DNA of 64,000 nt from positions 1 to 64,000 of the forward strand of contig JAURVB010000825.1 of assembly GCA_033002965.1 (NCBI GenBank), in the 5' to 3' direction. Both the position numbers and the translations under genes were made by a program. Source of the stretch: Piper betle (lineage: Eukaryota; Streptophyta; Magnoliopsida; Piperales; Piperaceae). Positions 12,638 through 49,205 of the stretch are shown here, in pieces (positions within the stretch are counted from its first letter, which is position 1; every line of letters begins with the position of its first letter). The notes under the pieces are model-generated. The model searched no databases, was not told the DNA's origin, and worked only from the letters and a program-made list of their open reading frames with translations.

Positions 12638-12894
12638 TGTAACTAATTAAAATATGAATTAGATGCACACCTTGCAGCGGAAATAGATTGAGGATGTTTC
12701 TCACAGGTTGAATCCCCTCAGATGGAGAAGATTAGAGTCCACAAACTAGATCCCAAGTTCCAGAGCATCCGTAGGAAGTCATATTTACAGAAGAATAAAA
12801 CTTCTCCCCACCAAGTCTAATTCACGTCTATCGCAAAATAGAAATCGACATGAGATTTGGTTGGACAAACTCCCAATACCGGGCATATCCAACA
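12638..12894 (-). mobile_element. Short copia-like LTR in the SYD leader intron
   Basis: On the minus strand the LTR opens with TGTTGGATATGCCCGG at 12,894 and closes with TTAGTTACA at 12,638, giving TG...CA ends and 257 bp. A TTTCCGCTGCAAGG word just before the end is typical of plant Ty1/copia U5 regions. One base further in (12,624-12,636) lies TGGCACCAAGAGC, close to the complement of the initiator-tRNA 3' end used as primer site (TGGTATCAGAGC). Internal sequence would therefore extend toward lower coordinates. No matching second LTR was seen, so the element is truncated or rearranged. Confidence 0.65.
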
Positions 12895-12979
12895 CAACAG
12901 AGAAAAAAATCAATTTTATGTTTTAAATATTGTGATTCTTTTACTTCAGGTTAATGATTTAGCTAGTGATTTGTAAAGT

Positions 12980-39009
<26,030 letters not shown>

Positions 39010-39290
39010 TCATCATCCATGGCTTCTGATTCTTTGAAAGAAGAAGCGGAAATGCCGGAAACTAACCCGGCGTTGGGAAGTCTGCTTCATACAACAAAAT
39101 GAATTGTAATTGTAGATGTTAGCTGCAGTAACCTGTATGGGAGAAATCCCAACTGAAACAAAATTGCAGATGCTCTGATTTTTTTGTAGAATTTATTTTA
39201 TTTATGTTTAGCCATATGTTGTATTGTTGTATCGGGATTCGCATTTATGTAAATATGAAATCAAATATCCAAAAGCTTATCTGTTGCGGC
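39010..39290 (+). other. SYD in-frame tail (to 39,102) and probable 3' untranslated region
   Basis: After the TAG at 39,007 the frame stays open for 30 codons (SSSMASDSLKEEAEMPETNP and following) to a TGA at 39,100-39,102. The start of this tail (SSxMASDSxK) resembles the repeat unit segment ASPMAFDSSK. Beyond lies T-rich sequence suited to a 3' untranslated region; the poly(A) site is not resolved. Confidence 0.5.
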
Positions 39291-39299
39291 ATGCTATTA

Positions 39300-40650
39300 C
39301 CATAAAAATAATCATACTAATTATACTGTATGTCCGTTTTCACAGGAAACAAGTGGTTATTCATCTTTGATATTGCACGCACTCTTGCTTCTTGTGCATA
39401 AGAGCCTCTTGTACTTTTTATTTTGTTCCCAGCTTAATCGGTGATGAACAATGGCGTATCTTCGTAAAGCCTTATTTGTTTTTCGTACTAAAAAAACCAT
39501 ATATACCCCTGAAATATATTATACCATTTGAGCAGGTTTCATCATAACTTCTCATATATGTCAAATTGTATGCTTCAATAGTCTTCCTACGTTTTAGAAA
39601 ACATCACAATCCGCTTACTGTTTCACCATACAATATCTAACATCGCAATGAATGATGAGAGACGAGATACTCTAATAAGACTATTGCAAACAGCGAGATA
39701 TGACATCTGATCTTTTGACAAATATGAAGCAGCGAGGAATCATCGTTAATGATATATAAACTTCTTACTTTTATCAACTTCTTATTTAGACATCTTACTT
39801 TTAATATATTATAAATATTATTTTGTAAAATTTAAAGTTAAAATTAAATATATAGCTCATATAAGTTATACAAAGCTAGCTTATATAAATTTTACCCGTA
39901 CTTCTACCCAACACATTAAAATTGGGTTCATAAGTTATCAAGTTCTCATTTTATCATTCATACACAATCCAATTCCTTGGTGCAGCGTTGCTACTTGCCA
40001 ACTTGCCTGTCATGTAAAGTAAAGCAAGTTGTACCAAAGGGGCCAAATGACAAATAAAAAACACGAAGGATGTGATAAACTTATCACTTTGTCTTAACCC
40101 CAAAAATTAAAGAAAAGCCAAGGTTGAACCGCAAATCGACCTGTAGACAATAAACAACTATGCCGACTACCATTGCCACCAAAATATTCCAAAGTCATAA
40201 TATATATTATAGTCTTTCTCCAATACCAGAAGCCCTCAAACAGCACCAATATTATTTAACACAAAGGTCAGAAGTACCAACTGGTCTGGGGCGTGCTGTC
40301 CTCAGACCAGTACCCACCATAGTGATTTGTGAGGATTAAAAGTAGCGAGGAAGAAGTATATTTCCTTGGGAGAACATTTAGAACATATTCAAAGTATAGA
40401 TTCCATTTCAATACAAGATGCCACTTTGTTTTCTTTCTCCTTGTAAATTTTTTGTTAGTGAAAATGGTTTATTAGTTTCAATATTAAATGGCTAGTTCAA
40501 CATAGAACCTCACATAAAATCTCACGTGGAGCCTTCGGATAACAAAGCCACCTCTCAATCAGCCCCCACTAATTTTCCTTTGCAAGTGTGGTGATTAGAA
40601 GTCTAAACTACTTGTTTTCTTGATTAGAAGTTCTCACTCATGTACAGTAG
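39300..40650. other. Spacer between convergent genes
   Basis: AT-rich, no coding sequence. It must hold the 3' ends of both SYD (+) and the Nudix gene (-). A short perfect inverted repeat TGGTCTG...CAGACCA sits at about 40,283-40,313. Nothing else was recognised. Confidence 0.5.
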
Positions 40651-40724
40651 GCATGAGCAAGGGCATATACAGTGTTAAAGAGATTAAAGACAGCTCCATG
40701 CCCATCTGAAACTACTCTTGCTTA

Positions 40725-41478
40725 TCACCATGAAGCTTTCTTGGTTATGCTTGTTAGGAGTCTCTCTTCAAGCTTCTTGAGTCCATCTTTCATCCAAGAG
40801 TACTGGCAATTCTGTGTCGCTTCAACCACTGAAACCTACATCAAGATTACCCATGACAAGATCACGAAAAACCCATTTGAACAAATCTAAGAATTTAGAC
40901 TATATAAGAAGCATTTATAGAATGTGAGCAAACATACCCATCTTCTTTGCCTTGTTTCTTTCTCGGGCCATTGGTCGAGCTCGTCACTCACGCGCATGGG
41001 AAACAAAAAGGCTATCTTAACTCTATCAATCTGGCTTTTACTGTTAAAATTCCAAGTACCCAACCAATCCTGTACTTCTCCAAGCACCCCAGCTTCTTCC
41101 ATGGCCTCCCTCTTGACAGCATCTTGAATTCCCTCGTCAGATTCCCACCCTCCCTACATAAATCGCAGCACAGGTCAGTCATTTGAAAGCTCAATTTGTC
41201 AACGAGCAATCATGAGACGGAACAAATTTGAGCAGGGACCAACCTTGGGGAACATCATTCCTTGCCCTTTTTGGGACGTGATGACAAGAACTTCCAAGAT
41301 GCCGGCTGTATCTCTGTAGGGAATGCATCTGCAACGGAAGAAAAGGTTAATTTCAATGCCACAAGATCCATTGGAAAGGAGATGCAAGAAGGGATTTGGG
41401 GGCTTACCCAACAAGAACGCGGCGACCATTCTGGTATCTCTGCAGTTCTCTGCCGGTCCGAGCAACAAGAGTCGCCAT
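40725..41478 (-). CDS. Nudix hydrolase, plant NUDT4/12/13/16/18/21 type, 4 exons, 160 aa
   Basis: Exons on the minus strand: 41,478-41,408; 41,328-41,244; 41,153-40,938; 40,835-40,725, all with GT-AG introns and matching phases. The protein begins MATLVARTGRELQRYQNGRR and continues with GCIPYR, ILEVLVITSQKGQGMMFPK and the Nudix box in exon 3: G-x5-E-x7-REAMEEAGV, exactly matching GX5EX7REUXEEXGU. The REUXEE glutamates would bind the metal ions. It goes on with LGTWNF, WPEKETRQRRW and a C-terminal helix SWMKDGLKKLEERL. Related plant enzymes cleave nucleoside-diphosphate derivatives, including diadenosine polyphosphates and inositol pyrophosphates (family knowledge); the substrate here is unknown. 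No N-terminal targeting peptide is evident, so a cytosolic or nuclear location is likely. No frameshift. The length is near that of the short family members. The gene lies tail to tail with SYD. Confidence 0.92.
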
Positions 41479-41680
41479 TACCACTTCCCAAAAAAAAGTT
41501 CCAAAAAAGGTGACAGCTTCCCAACAAAAGCAATGAATAACCTTTCCAACCCAGACAGCCAAAAAGAGATTCCAACAACAAAAGGCGTATTTGCTTTCTG
41601 ATTGTTGTGACGGATAGATAGACGCAGAGAGAGAGAGAGATATAGATGTAATTGAGATTGGCGAGCAACCACATGCCTTG

Positions 41681-41688
41681 TTTATATA
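41681..41688 (-). promoter_or_regulatory. TATA box of the Nudix gene
   Basis: TATATAAA on the minus strand, 203 bases upstream of the start codon. Transcription would begin about 30 bases downstream, giving a leader of roughly 175 bases that contains a CT-rich tract (plus-strand GA repeat at 41,625-41,640), typical of plant 5' leaders. Confidence 0.6.
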
Positions 41689-41849
41689 GGACGGAGAAGC
41701 TGGCCATTAGAGGGGGAAGGGTGGGGCCCACATGAGTGGTGAGTGGGTCCGACAAGCGTGTACGCTGCTCTTATGATTTTAATGGGCTTAAGTGACGGCG
41801 CCCCCGGCTCTACGGCGCGTTGACGTTCCCCGGCGCGTGGGTTGATCTT

Positions 41850-43420
41850 TACCAGATAGCACCGTACCCTCCAATTGCTAGCTGTTTTTTTATTTGTTTT
41901 TTTGTGTTTTGCAGAATGTGCCTTTTATTTTTGGGTTTTTGTGTTTGTTTAGTATAGCTATTGCTTCTGGATTACTTTACCCTCGTGTTTCCCAGGATTC
42001 AAGGATGATGCCCAGAACCCACCATCATGTGTTTTTTGGACAGACATTTCAGGGGTTTTGATGTGCCAATTTGAATTTGCTAGAATAGTATCATTTTTAT
42101 TTTTATTTTTGAAATAGTTCGTCAGGTGAGAGTATTTTACGAGAGAACGGTGATTCGGAACTTATTTCAGAATAGAGGGAGGAATTAAAATATTATCGGG
42201 AAACTATTTACAAGTAGGAGGGGAGAATGAAACATTTATAAAAAAGATGTAGTTTTTTTTAAAATGATAATTTTATATCTATATTTTTAAAATGTTTCCT
42301 AAAAATAGATATTGTTACCATCGCTTTAATGGTCGGGATACTAAAATACTAGCCAATATAAGTAAATAGGATATGGTTGCTCTATCCAAATTTAGTCGGG
42401 GCAAGGACTGCCTGCCCATGACTAGCCGAAGCTGCCAAACCCTTCTCTGGCCACCCGAGCTAAGCGGGGTCTAAGCCTCCGAGATCTCCCTCATGGTTGA
42501 CGAGGGTGAATTTTTTAAAAAAAAATAAAAAATATAAGGTTGAGGTTGCCATTCTAAAATAAATTCTATTTCTCGTAAACAATTTTATCCATCCCTCCTC
42601 GCAAATAACTTTTAGTTACGTCTTTTGCAAAAAACTCTAATACTTGTGTTATCTTGATATTGATGATGGAGAGGGGGCAGATAATACAAGTTTAATTAAA
42701 GCTAATTAATGTTACAAGTAAGGTAAACCAATAAATATTTTGTTTAATTTTGACCAAAAAGAATTTTTGTATAACTTTTAAATGTTACTTAGGATGATTT
42801 GTAATTTTACTTTAAGCTTATGTAGAAATATCATCTCAAAATAATTTTGACTATCTATTTAGATCAGAGAAGTATCCACGCAAAATACACATGATATATT
42901 AACTTTTTTCATGAGAGTGAGAGACGATAAAATATCTACCTTCACGATAGTAAGAAACAAGTTTTAAGAGTAATTCAAGCTCTAGTCTCCACAGTTACCT
43001 TCAAAGAAATTAACGTTGCTTTAATTTGTTAAAATAATTGTATTTTGAGATTAAAATTTTTACCCATAAAAATATTTTTGACATTATTTTTATTTTTACA
43101 TTAATTGAAAACAAAAAGAAACTTCAACTTTACGTCGACATCATCAAATGGAAGAGTAGCTCTCATCAGTTGAGTTCAGTCATTAAAGTGCAGGGACATC
43201 CATTCTGAAAAGAGTTGTGTGGACATAAATTTCTCAATTTCCATACAAAGTTAACTAGTGCTTGCCACTTTCCCAAATAGTTCTGATTTCTACATAATTT
43301 TTTGAAAAAAGTGGGTATACAATTAAACATGTTTATTTTTCATCACCAGATAAAATCATGGATTTGAAGCACTAAAATTCGAGTAGTTCAAAATTTGAGA
43401 ATCTTGGTCCATATATATAT
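41850..43420. other. AT-rich spacer, no gene
   Basis: No open frame of note and no repeat that can be bounded by eye. A moderately GC-rich stretch at 42,395-42,510 carries no recognisable domain. Confidence 0.45.
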
Positions 43421-43423
43421 ATA

Positions 43424-44167
43424 TATAGAAATAAGTTTCCTCTACTGCAGCACAGGTAGCTTGCCTGCGCTGCAGTTTGATCTTGGCCGTTGGATTAGCA
43501 TCTAACGGCCAAGATCAAAAAAAAATGAGGGGGCCGCCGGCGCCGCCGCAGTAGCGACGGCGGCGGGGGCGGGAAGGGTGCCCGGCCACGGTGACGGCCG
43601 GGGGCGGGGGGGCGGCGGCGACAGGGACTGGGTTGGTCCGGGGGCGGCGGCAAGGTTGTCGCGGGTCGCCACACGGGGGTGCGGCGCGACGGGGTGGCGG
43701 GCAGGGCCGAGGGGCGCGGCGGGGGACGAGGTGGCGGGCGAGGGACGGGGTGGGGCGCGGCCGGGCGCCTGTTGCCGCGGTGGGGAGGGGCGGGGCGGGG
43801 AGGTGGGCCGCTGGGGTGCACCACCGTGGCCGACCCCGGCTTCGGGAGGGCGCGGCAACGGGCAGCGGCCCGGCGGGTGGGGGTGGTGTCGCCCGGCGGC
43901 GGGCGGCGGCCGGCAAGGAAGAGGCGGGGCGGCTAGATCCGCCGCCCGTCGCCGCCGGTGGTGAGGGGAGGGGGTCGCCGCGAGGGGTTACGTCGCGCCA
44001 CGTCGGCCAGGGGCGGCGACGGGCGGGTCAGGGGTGGCGTCGCGTCGGCCGGGGTGGCGGAGGCGGCGACGTGTCGGCCGGGGGCAGCGGCGACGCCACC
44101 CAACCTTTTTTTATCCAGCTGTTGGATTAAATCCAACGATTAAAATAGTGCAGTACAACATTCTTCT

Positions 44168-44175
<8 letters not shown>
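43424..44175. mobile_element. GC-rich element with hairpin-bearing inverted ends (MITE/Pack-MULE-like)
   Basis: Left end (from 43,424): TATATAGAAATAAG, then CTACTGCAG, then a perfect hairpin with 16-base arms at 43,476-43,491 and 43,504-43,519 (TTTGATCTTGGCCGTT and its complement). Right end, read inward from 44,175 on the other strand: TATATAGGAGAAGAA, TACTGCAC, TTAATCGTTGGATT, then AAAAAAA. Both ends thus share TATATAGrrrAA, TACTGCA, CGTTGGATT and a poly-A run in the same order, as diverged terminal inverted repeats. The right end has its own hairpin (44,121-44,137). The interior (43,526-44,100) is extremely GC-rich and open in several frames on both strands. Flanks are (TA)n, so target duplications cannot be seen. 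The class is inferred. Confidence 0.6.

Positions 44176-44217
<42 letters not shown>
44170..44217 (+). repeat. (TA)n microsatellite
   Basis: An uninterrupted run of about 24 TA units, abutting the right end of the GC-rich element. A shorter (TA)n tract at 43,412-43,428 abuts its left end. Confidence 0.95.
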
Positions 44218-44219
<2 letters not shown>

Positions 44220-46620
44220 CATCCAAGATCGTCCCTGTTAGAGGAGATACTGTTTGATTGTCTAAAGATTGTCATCATATAACAATGAAAAGGAAGGCTT
44301 GGACAAATGTTAGGCAGCTAAAGTGCAACTCATATGGATGAAATTTCTAGGAGAGTGACCAATTGAAGGTGAAATACGGTTGCGTTAACTAAACTATTCC
44401 ACTCTAGTTGAATAATCATTGTTGCACGAGCTGATGGCATCTGTCTTAGTTCCGGAAATAATAGTTAGGTTAGGCATTCCTTGGCTAAGGGTGGGCTTCA
44501 ATCGGGCCAGTTTATATCCGTTTAATTAATCTACGATAAGATAAAATGTTGGTCATGGTTAAGATTCTCCCAAGAAGTCAATCATGGTCCAACACCGTCA
44601 ATATTTGGTTAAGATAGGTACGATATCTCAAAAATTAGATTCATATCTAATACTTACATTTGATATTGGAAAATATCCAACTTATTAGTAGAAATGATAT
44701 TTACAATTTTTTAATTAATCATTTTTAAAAAATTACTAGGTTTTTCAGTTTGCATTAATCCGGCCAAACTATTACATATGATATTATAACCAACCTGTTT
44801 TTGTGTTGAATGCTATAATATATATGGGTTAAGCTATTAGCCACTGGCTAATGATAAAAATTTCAATAACAAAATTTCTTAATATTAGTAGATTATGATA
44901 TTTTTAAAATAGCTTCAATGCATATTAAGGTAAGATCTAATTTATAAATAGAGATAGTTTATAGATCTTCAATTTGGGTATTTATTTTGAAAAGATAATT
45001 TAGAACAACCCATTTACACTTGGACAAGTTTGTACTGTATGAATTTATTTTTATCACATATTTATTGTATCATGTAATCATTTTTTCGGTTATAAAATAT
45101 CAATATTCTCACAAGACATTTGTATAATAGCCATCTCTTTTGTTTTGGTTAGTTCATATTATGTCAATTAGCATAAAAATTAAAATCACTATATATTTAT
45201 ATAAAAATATTTGAATAAATCAATTTTTATTACCGCATAAAAATTCAAAATCTAAGGTTGATGTGCTTTATTTTTAACGGTTTTCAATGATAATTTACTA
45301 ATAAACTTAAAAAATAATTAATGCCATTAATTTATAATTTTTGTTGGTTTTTCATTCAGTTATTTGGACTGAAAAACTCTTTATTATTTAGTTTATTTTT
45401 ATTTAGCCATTGATTGGTCAGAGATGATCTATTCAATCGTCCATATCTACCCTTATTAGGGCTTTCCAAATTATGCACCGGGGGATTCAAAGTTTAATTT
45501 AAATAACTACCATCCCTACCACTTAGTCCACGTATTCTCTTTACAATCCAATATGGTTTAAATATTTACATCATTTTAATTTGTTATTCATTTTTTATCT
45601 TGGGCTTTTCCAAAACCCTTTTTTGTTGTAAAACATGGTGTATATATAATTAAATATTGATCGCAATAAATATTTTCAATGTTTAACTAAAACATTTTAT
45701 TATTTGTTTTAAAATTTAGCTAAACCCGATTCAGTCAAGTTGAACCAAATGTACCCTGCGTGGGTTTATAATAACTAGTACATTAATATTTAAAACTTTG
45801 GGTGGTGATTGATTCAAACTTCAAAGGGCGTAGTTTGATTGCACAGATATATAAGAAATGAATCGAACCATGTAATTTAAAGCAGTTCATATCTGTTTAC
45901 ACATGCCAATGCCAGGGGGTAGGTTATAAGCAAGCCAACCCGAACCACTAGTGTCCGTCACCCGTCAACTGCAACTAACCCTTGTCTTTGTGTTTGCATG
46001 GCCGTCGTCTCTTAATAGCTTTACAATTTTTAATAGTTGGGTTGAATACTCTACAAAATCTATTTTTAAAATATTTTACCCATAGAGGTATATTTTGCTG
46101 AACTTGGTCAAATTCAATTTAACATATTTTAAATCTATAAATAAAATAATTTATCACATATTGAAAATTTTATTATAATTATTATTTAATTAAATATTAG
46201 TTAAAGCACTGCAGTTTCCTAAAAGGATTTCAGAAAAATTCGGTCTAAAGAAAATCTGATAAGAATTGGTACGAAGATTTAAACTGAAATTATGTTGGAA
46301 ACTGCTACATCTTTACAAGTTGATGGTGAAGATGGGCATTTGAGATTATGCAAAAAGATAGAGAGAGAGAGAGAGTTATGTGTGGGTTATAAACGTGGCA
46401 AGTGACAACAAATTTTGTTTTGATGCTTGATAAGGACTATTAGAAGGGTCCCGCAATTAATCAGGAACTCATCCAGAATTGGCCCCACGTAATTACTTGA
46501 CTAAATTGATTGTGAAGATCGTAAGTTTTGAGAAAATTAAAGATTAATGTTGTAAGCGCGATGGGTTAAAGGGATCAAAAATTCAGATCCAGACGTCAAA
46601 ATGGAAAGGCAATGCATATC
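44220..46620. other. AT-rich spacer, no gene
   Basis: Stops are frequent in all frames. No repeat with readable ends and no RNA gene was recognised. A short GA repeat occurs at about 46,359-46,375. Confidence 0.45.
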
Positions 46621-46649
46621 CAAACTAGCGTTCCAAATAGACAATGCAT

Positions 46650-47110
46650 CTCTCCAGTTGTCCACCGAAAGGGGAGAGGTCAGTGGGGAGGTTGGGGGGC
46701 AGTGGAGAAGACGGGCCAGTGGGGGGGGCAGCCACGGTGGTGGGTGGAGGCAATAGGAGAAGGCAGCGGCAATCAGAGAAGGCGGCCGGGCTTGGGTGAG
46801 GACAAACAAGGGAGAAAAAGAGGGCGACGATGTGAGGGGCAGGGAAGGGGCGGTGGGTGCGGGGGAGTGGGGCGGCGACGAGGGGTGGGCTGTGCGAGCG
46901 ACTGGCGGGGTTGGTGCGGGGCAGGGGTGTTGGGGAGTGGGGTTGGCGGGGTGGGGTTGGGGCGGCGATAGGGAGTGGCGACCGAGGGGAGGGGCGGGTG
47001 AGGGGATGGGCGAGGGGGAGCGGGGGATTGGCGGTGGGGAGGGGGCATGGCGGATTGGGTGAGGGCGACGGAGAAGGAGGTGGAGTCGAGGTTTGGGGAA
47101 GAGAAGTATC
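46650..47110 (+). repeat. G-rich low-complexity block
   Basis: The plus strand carries many runs of three to eight G (e.g. around 46,684-46,700, 46,716-46,726, 46,930-46,985), interspersed with GGCGG and GGTG. Both strands have long open frames only because stops are rare in such sequence. The direct word CAATGCAT occurs twice just before the block (about 46,610 and 46,643), and GAGAATA...TATTCTC forms a small hairpin at its right edge (about 47,116). It could be the interior of another transposon like that at 43.4 kb; clear terminal repeats were not found. Confidence 0.45.
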
Positions 47111-47149
47111 GGTGGAGAATATATTGGTCCGTGGTATTCTCTATAATTA

Positions 47150-49205
47150 AAAGTTGATTCGATTCTAACTCGTGTAAAAAATAATAACTAACTTCAAATA
47201 ATTTAAAAAAATCTAAAAATATAAAAAAATATTATAAAATATAATACACGCGGTAATGTTAGAATAACATATTTTCTGATTAATAACCATACCGATTTTG
47301 ACCGATTCAACTAAATAGATTTTTGTTTAATTTTTTATAAATTAATCCGATTTAATGACTTCGTCCTAATCCAATTTAACGTCCGAATCCAATTTTTGCA
47401 AAAATGGTTTGGACTTATACATTTGATTTGACATAAAGTTTAATATTTTAATATGAAGTGGGCTCTCAATTGACCTCTCCGCTTCAAACTTAAACCCCGT
47501 CCTTAATTAACCAATTGAAAGTAACATTAGATGGAAAATGTGATCTCTACGCGAAAAATATGCGACTTTTGAATATTACATATGTAATTTAATTTTGTCG
47601 TGCAGTCGACAAGAAGAAAACCATAATCTACTTTAATTCCATGGGGCCGATACTGGGCAACTGTGACCAACTAGACAAAATCGGAATATATATCTCAAAA
47701 GTGCCGGCTGAGTTATAAAAGTAAAACCCTTAATTCCACGGGCCATAATTACTACAAACAAATCCTAAAGCACTCATTTTTTCAAGTTGAGGAAAGACAA
47801 ATATTAGTGACTAATTTGAGTTTTGTTTCTTCGCCTAATATTGCAAAACAAAAGGAAACATCCGACTTGGTCCCGCCTCCCTCTCCAAAAGTAACCAAGT
47901 CTTATCCACAACATTCACGCTATACATAATATTCAAGCTTAGCTAGAAACTGTATTAATATATTGACTTGGCCGTTGTTTCTCGATGTTTAATTAAACAT
48001 TTAAACAATCACCTACGCAATGGTGACAACTAAATACAACAGGGATGGTGATGGGGATTGAAAACTGCTTTTCGGTTCTAGTCAATATTATGCTCAGAAG
48101 ATGAATGAATTATTATACAGCCGAAATATGGTCTCTAATCTCTTCGTCAAAAGGGTTGACGAAGCGCCGCATTAAAGCAAATTCAATATATATGAGCTAT
48201 ATCATTAATATTGTATGGGGCTACCCATGACTTCTTCTATGAGTTTGACATACAAAAATCTCAACTTCTTTTGTTCCTTCGTATCCCTGTCATCAGCCTA
48301 TTAAATTTATTTATTTTTATGTATATGCCATGACTTAAAGTTTTAACCTTGCCCGGCTTTCCATTTCTAGACTCAAAGGCCCTCCACTAGGGTTGATTAG
48401 AGTTTGATTAAATTCGATTGGCTTGGTACTCAACTGAAAAAAACTCAATTCGAAATTTAACTCGATGTCAAATGAGTCGAGTCAGAGCTTGTACCTCAAC
48501 TCGGTTTAGCTAGAAGCTTGATATTTTATATAAATATAAAATTTTTAACTATATTTATTTTAAAATTTTTATACAAATATAATCAAATTATAAAACATAA
48601 TTATATAATAACAATTTAAATAGAAATATGCATGATTAAATTATCTTTCATGCATGATTATGTCAAAGTTAAAATATTTTAATTATAAATTAAAATTTTC
48701 ATACAAATTATACGAAAAAATGCATCATTAAATACGAATTGAGCTAGCTCAAACTTGACTTGAACTCGAATACTTATTAGCAAGGCTCGAATTTGAAATC
48801 AAATGAGTTGAGCAAAACTTGAATCTACTTGCTCAATGAACATCCCCACTCCATCGCATGTTGCTTCTTTAAGAATGCTTCTGTTGAGTCGGCAACATAT
48901 ATAAAAATTGAAGCTTGGAACTAATCAACAGTGGAAATTACTCTTTGAATTTTGAGTTCCTAACTAACCATGACACCCATTATATGTCCGTTGCATCTCA
49001 GTTCGACTCCAAGTCAGATGAAATGGGCTCTCGATTTGTGTTGGCTCGAAACTCGATATTTTATATAATTATATAATTTAGTTTTGCCACAGTATATACA
49101 CTACAAAATAACTAGTTCTTTCCCAGTTTTCTAAAAAGTTAAGATTTTAGGAATATGAGAAGAAGTCTAGATTTTTTCCATATTTAGAGATTTTTAAAAG
49201 TGAGC
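47150..49205. other. AT-rich spacer, no gene
   Basis: No supportable coding sequence. A region at 48,400-48,850 rich in CTCAACT, GAGTCGAG and GAGTTGAG words resembles low-complexity retroelement sequence but has no readable boundaries. Confidence 0.4.

Larger units (their letters stand above)
11380..12979 (+). promoter_or_regulatory. Likely SYD promoter and 5' untranslated exon(s), with an intron ending at 12,949
   Basis: Base composition rises sharply from about 11,400 to 12,180 (CpG-rich, purine/pyrimidine tracts), as is common for plant transcription starts. The last intron of the leader can be placed with more confidence: TTTTACTTCAG ends at 12,949, leaving a 30-base leader piece (12,950-12,979) directly before the SYD start codon. 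Several GT donors are possible between 11,690 and 12,180 and I cannot choose one. A minus-strand LTR occupies much of the inferred leader intron. The transcription start is not resolved. Confidence 0.4.

Noticed and set aside
40283..40313. TGGTCTG...CAGACCA inverted repeat as a terminator or small-RNA hairpin
   Set aside because: Only seven paired bases; too short to support a call.
41255..41755. 166-codon minus-strand frame through the Nudix promoter
   Set aside because: It is a different frame from the conserved exons for most of its length and runs through the promoter, leader and intron 1; only a short part coincides with exon 2 in another frame.
43495..44136. Several long Gly/Arg- or Pro/Ala-rich frames on both strands
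   Set aside because: The sequence has so much G and C that stops are rare in all frames; no domain, and the block lies within a transposon-like element.
46537..47150. Gly-rich and Pro-rich frames on opposite strands
   Set aside because: Same composition effect as at 43.5 kb; no conserved motif.
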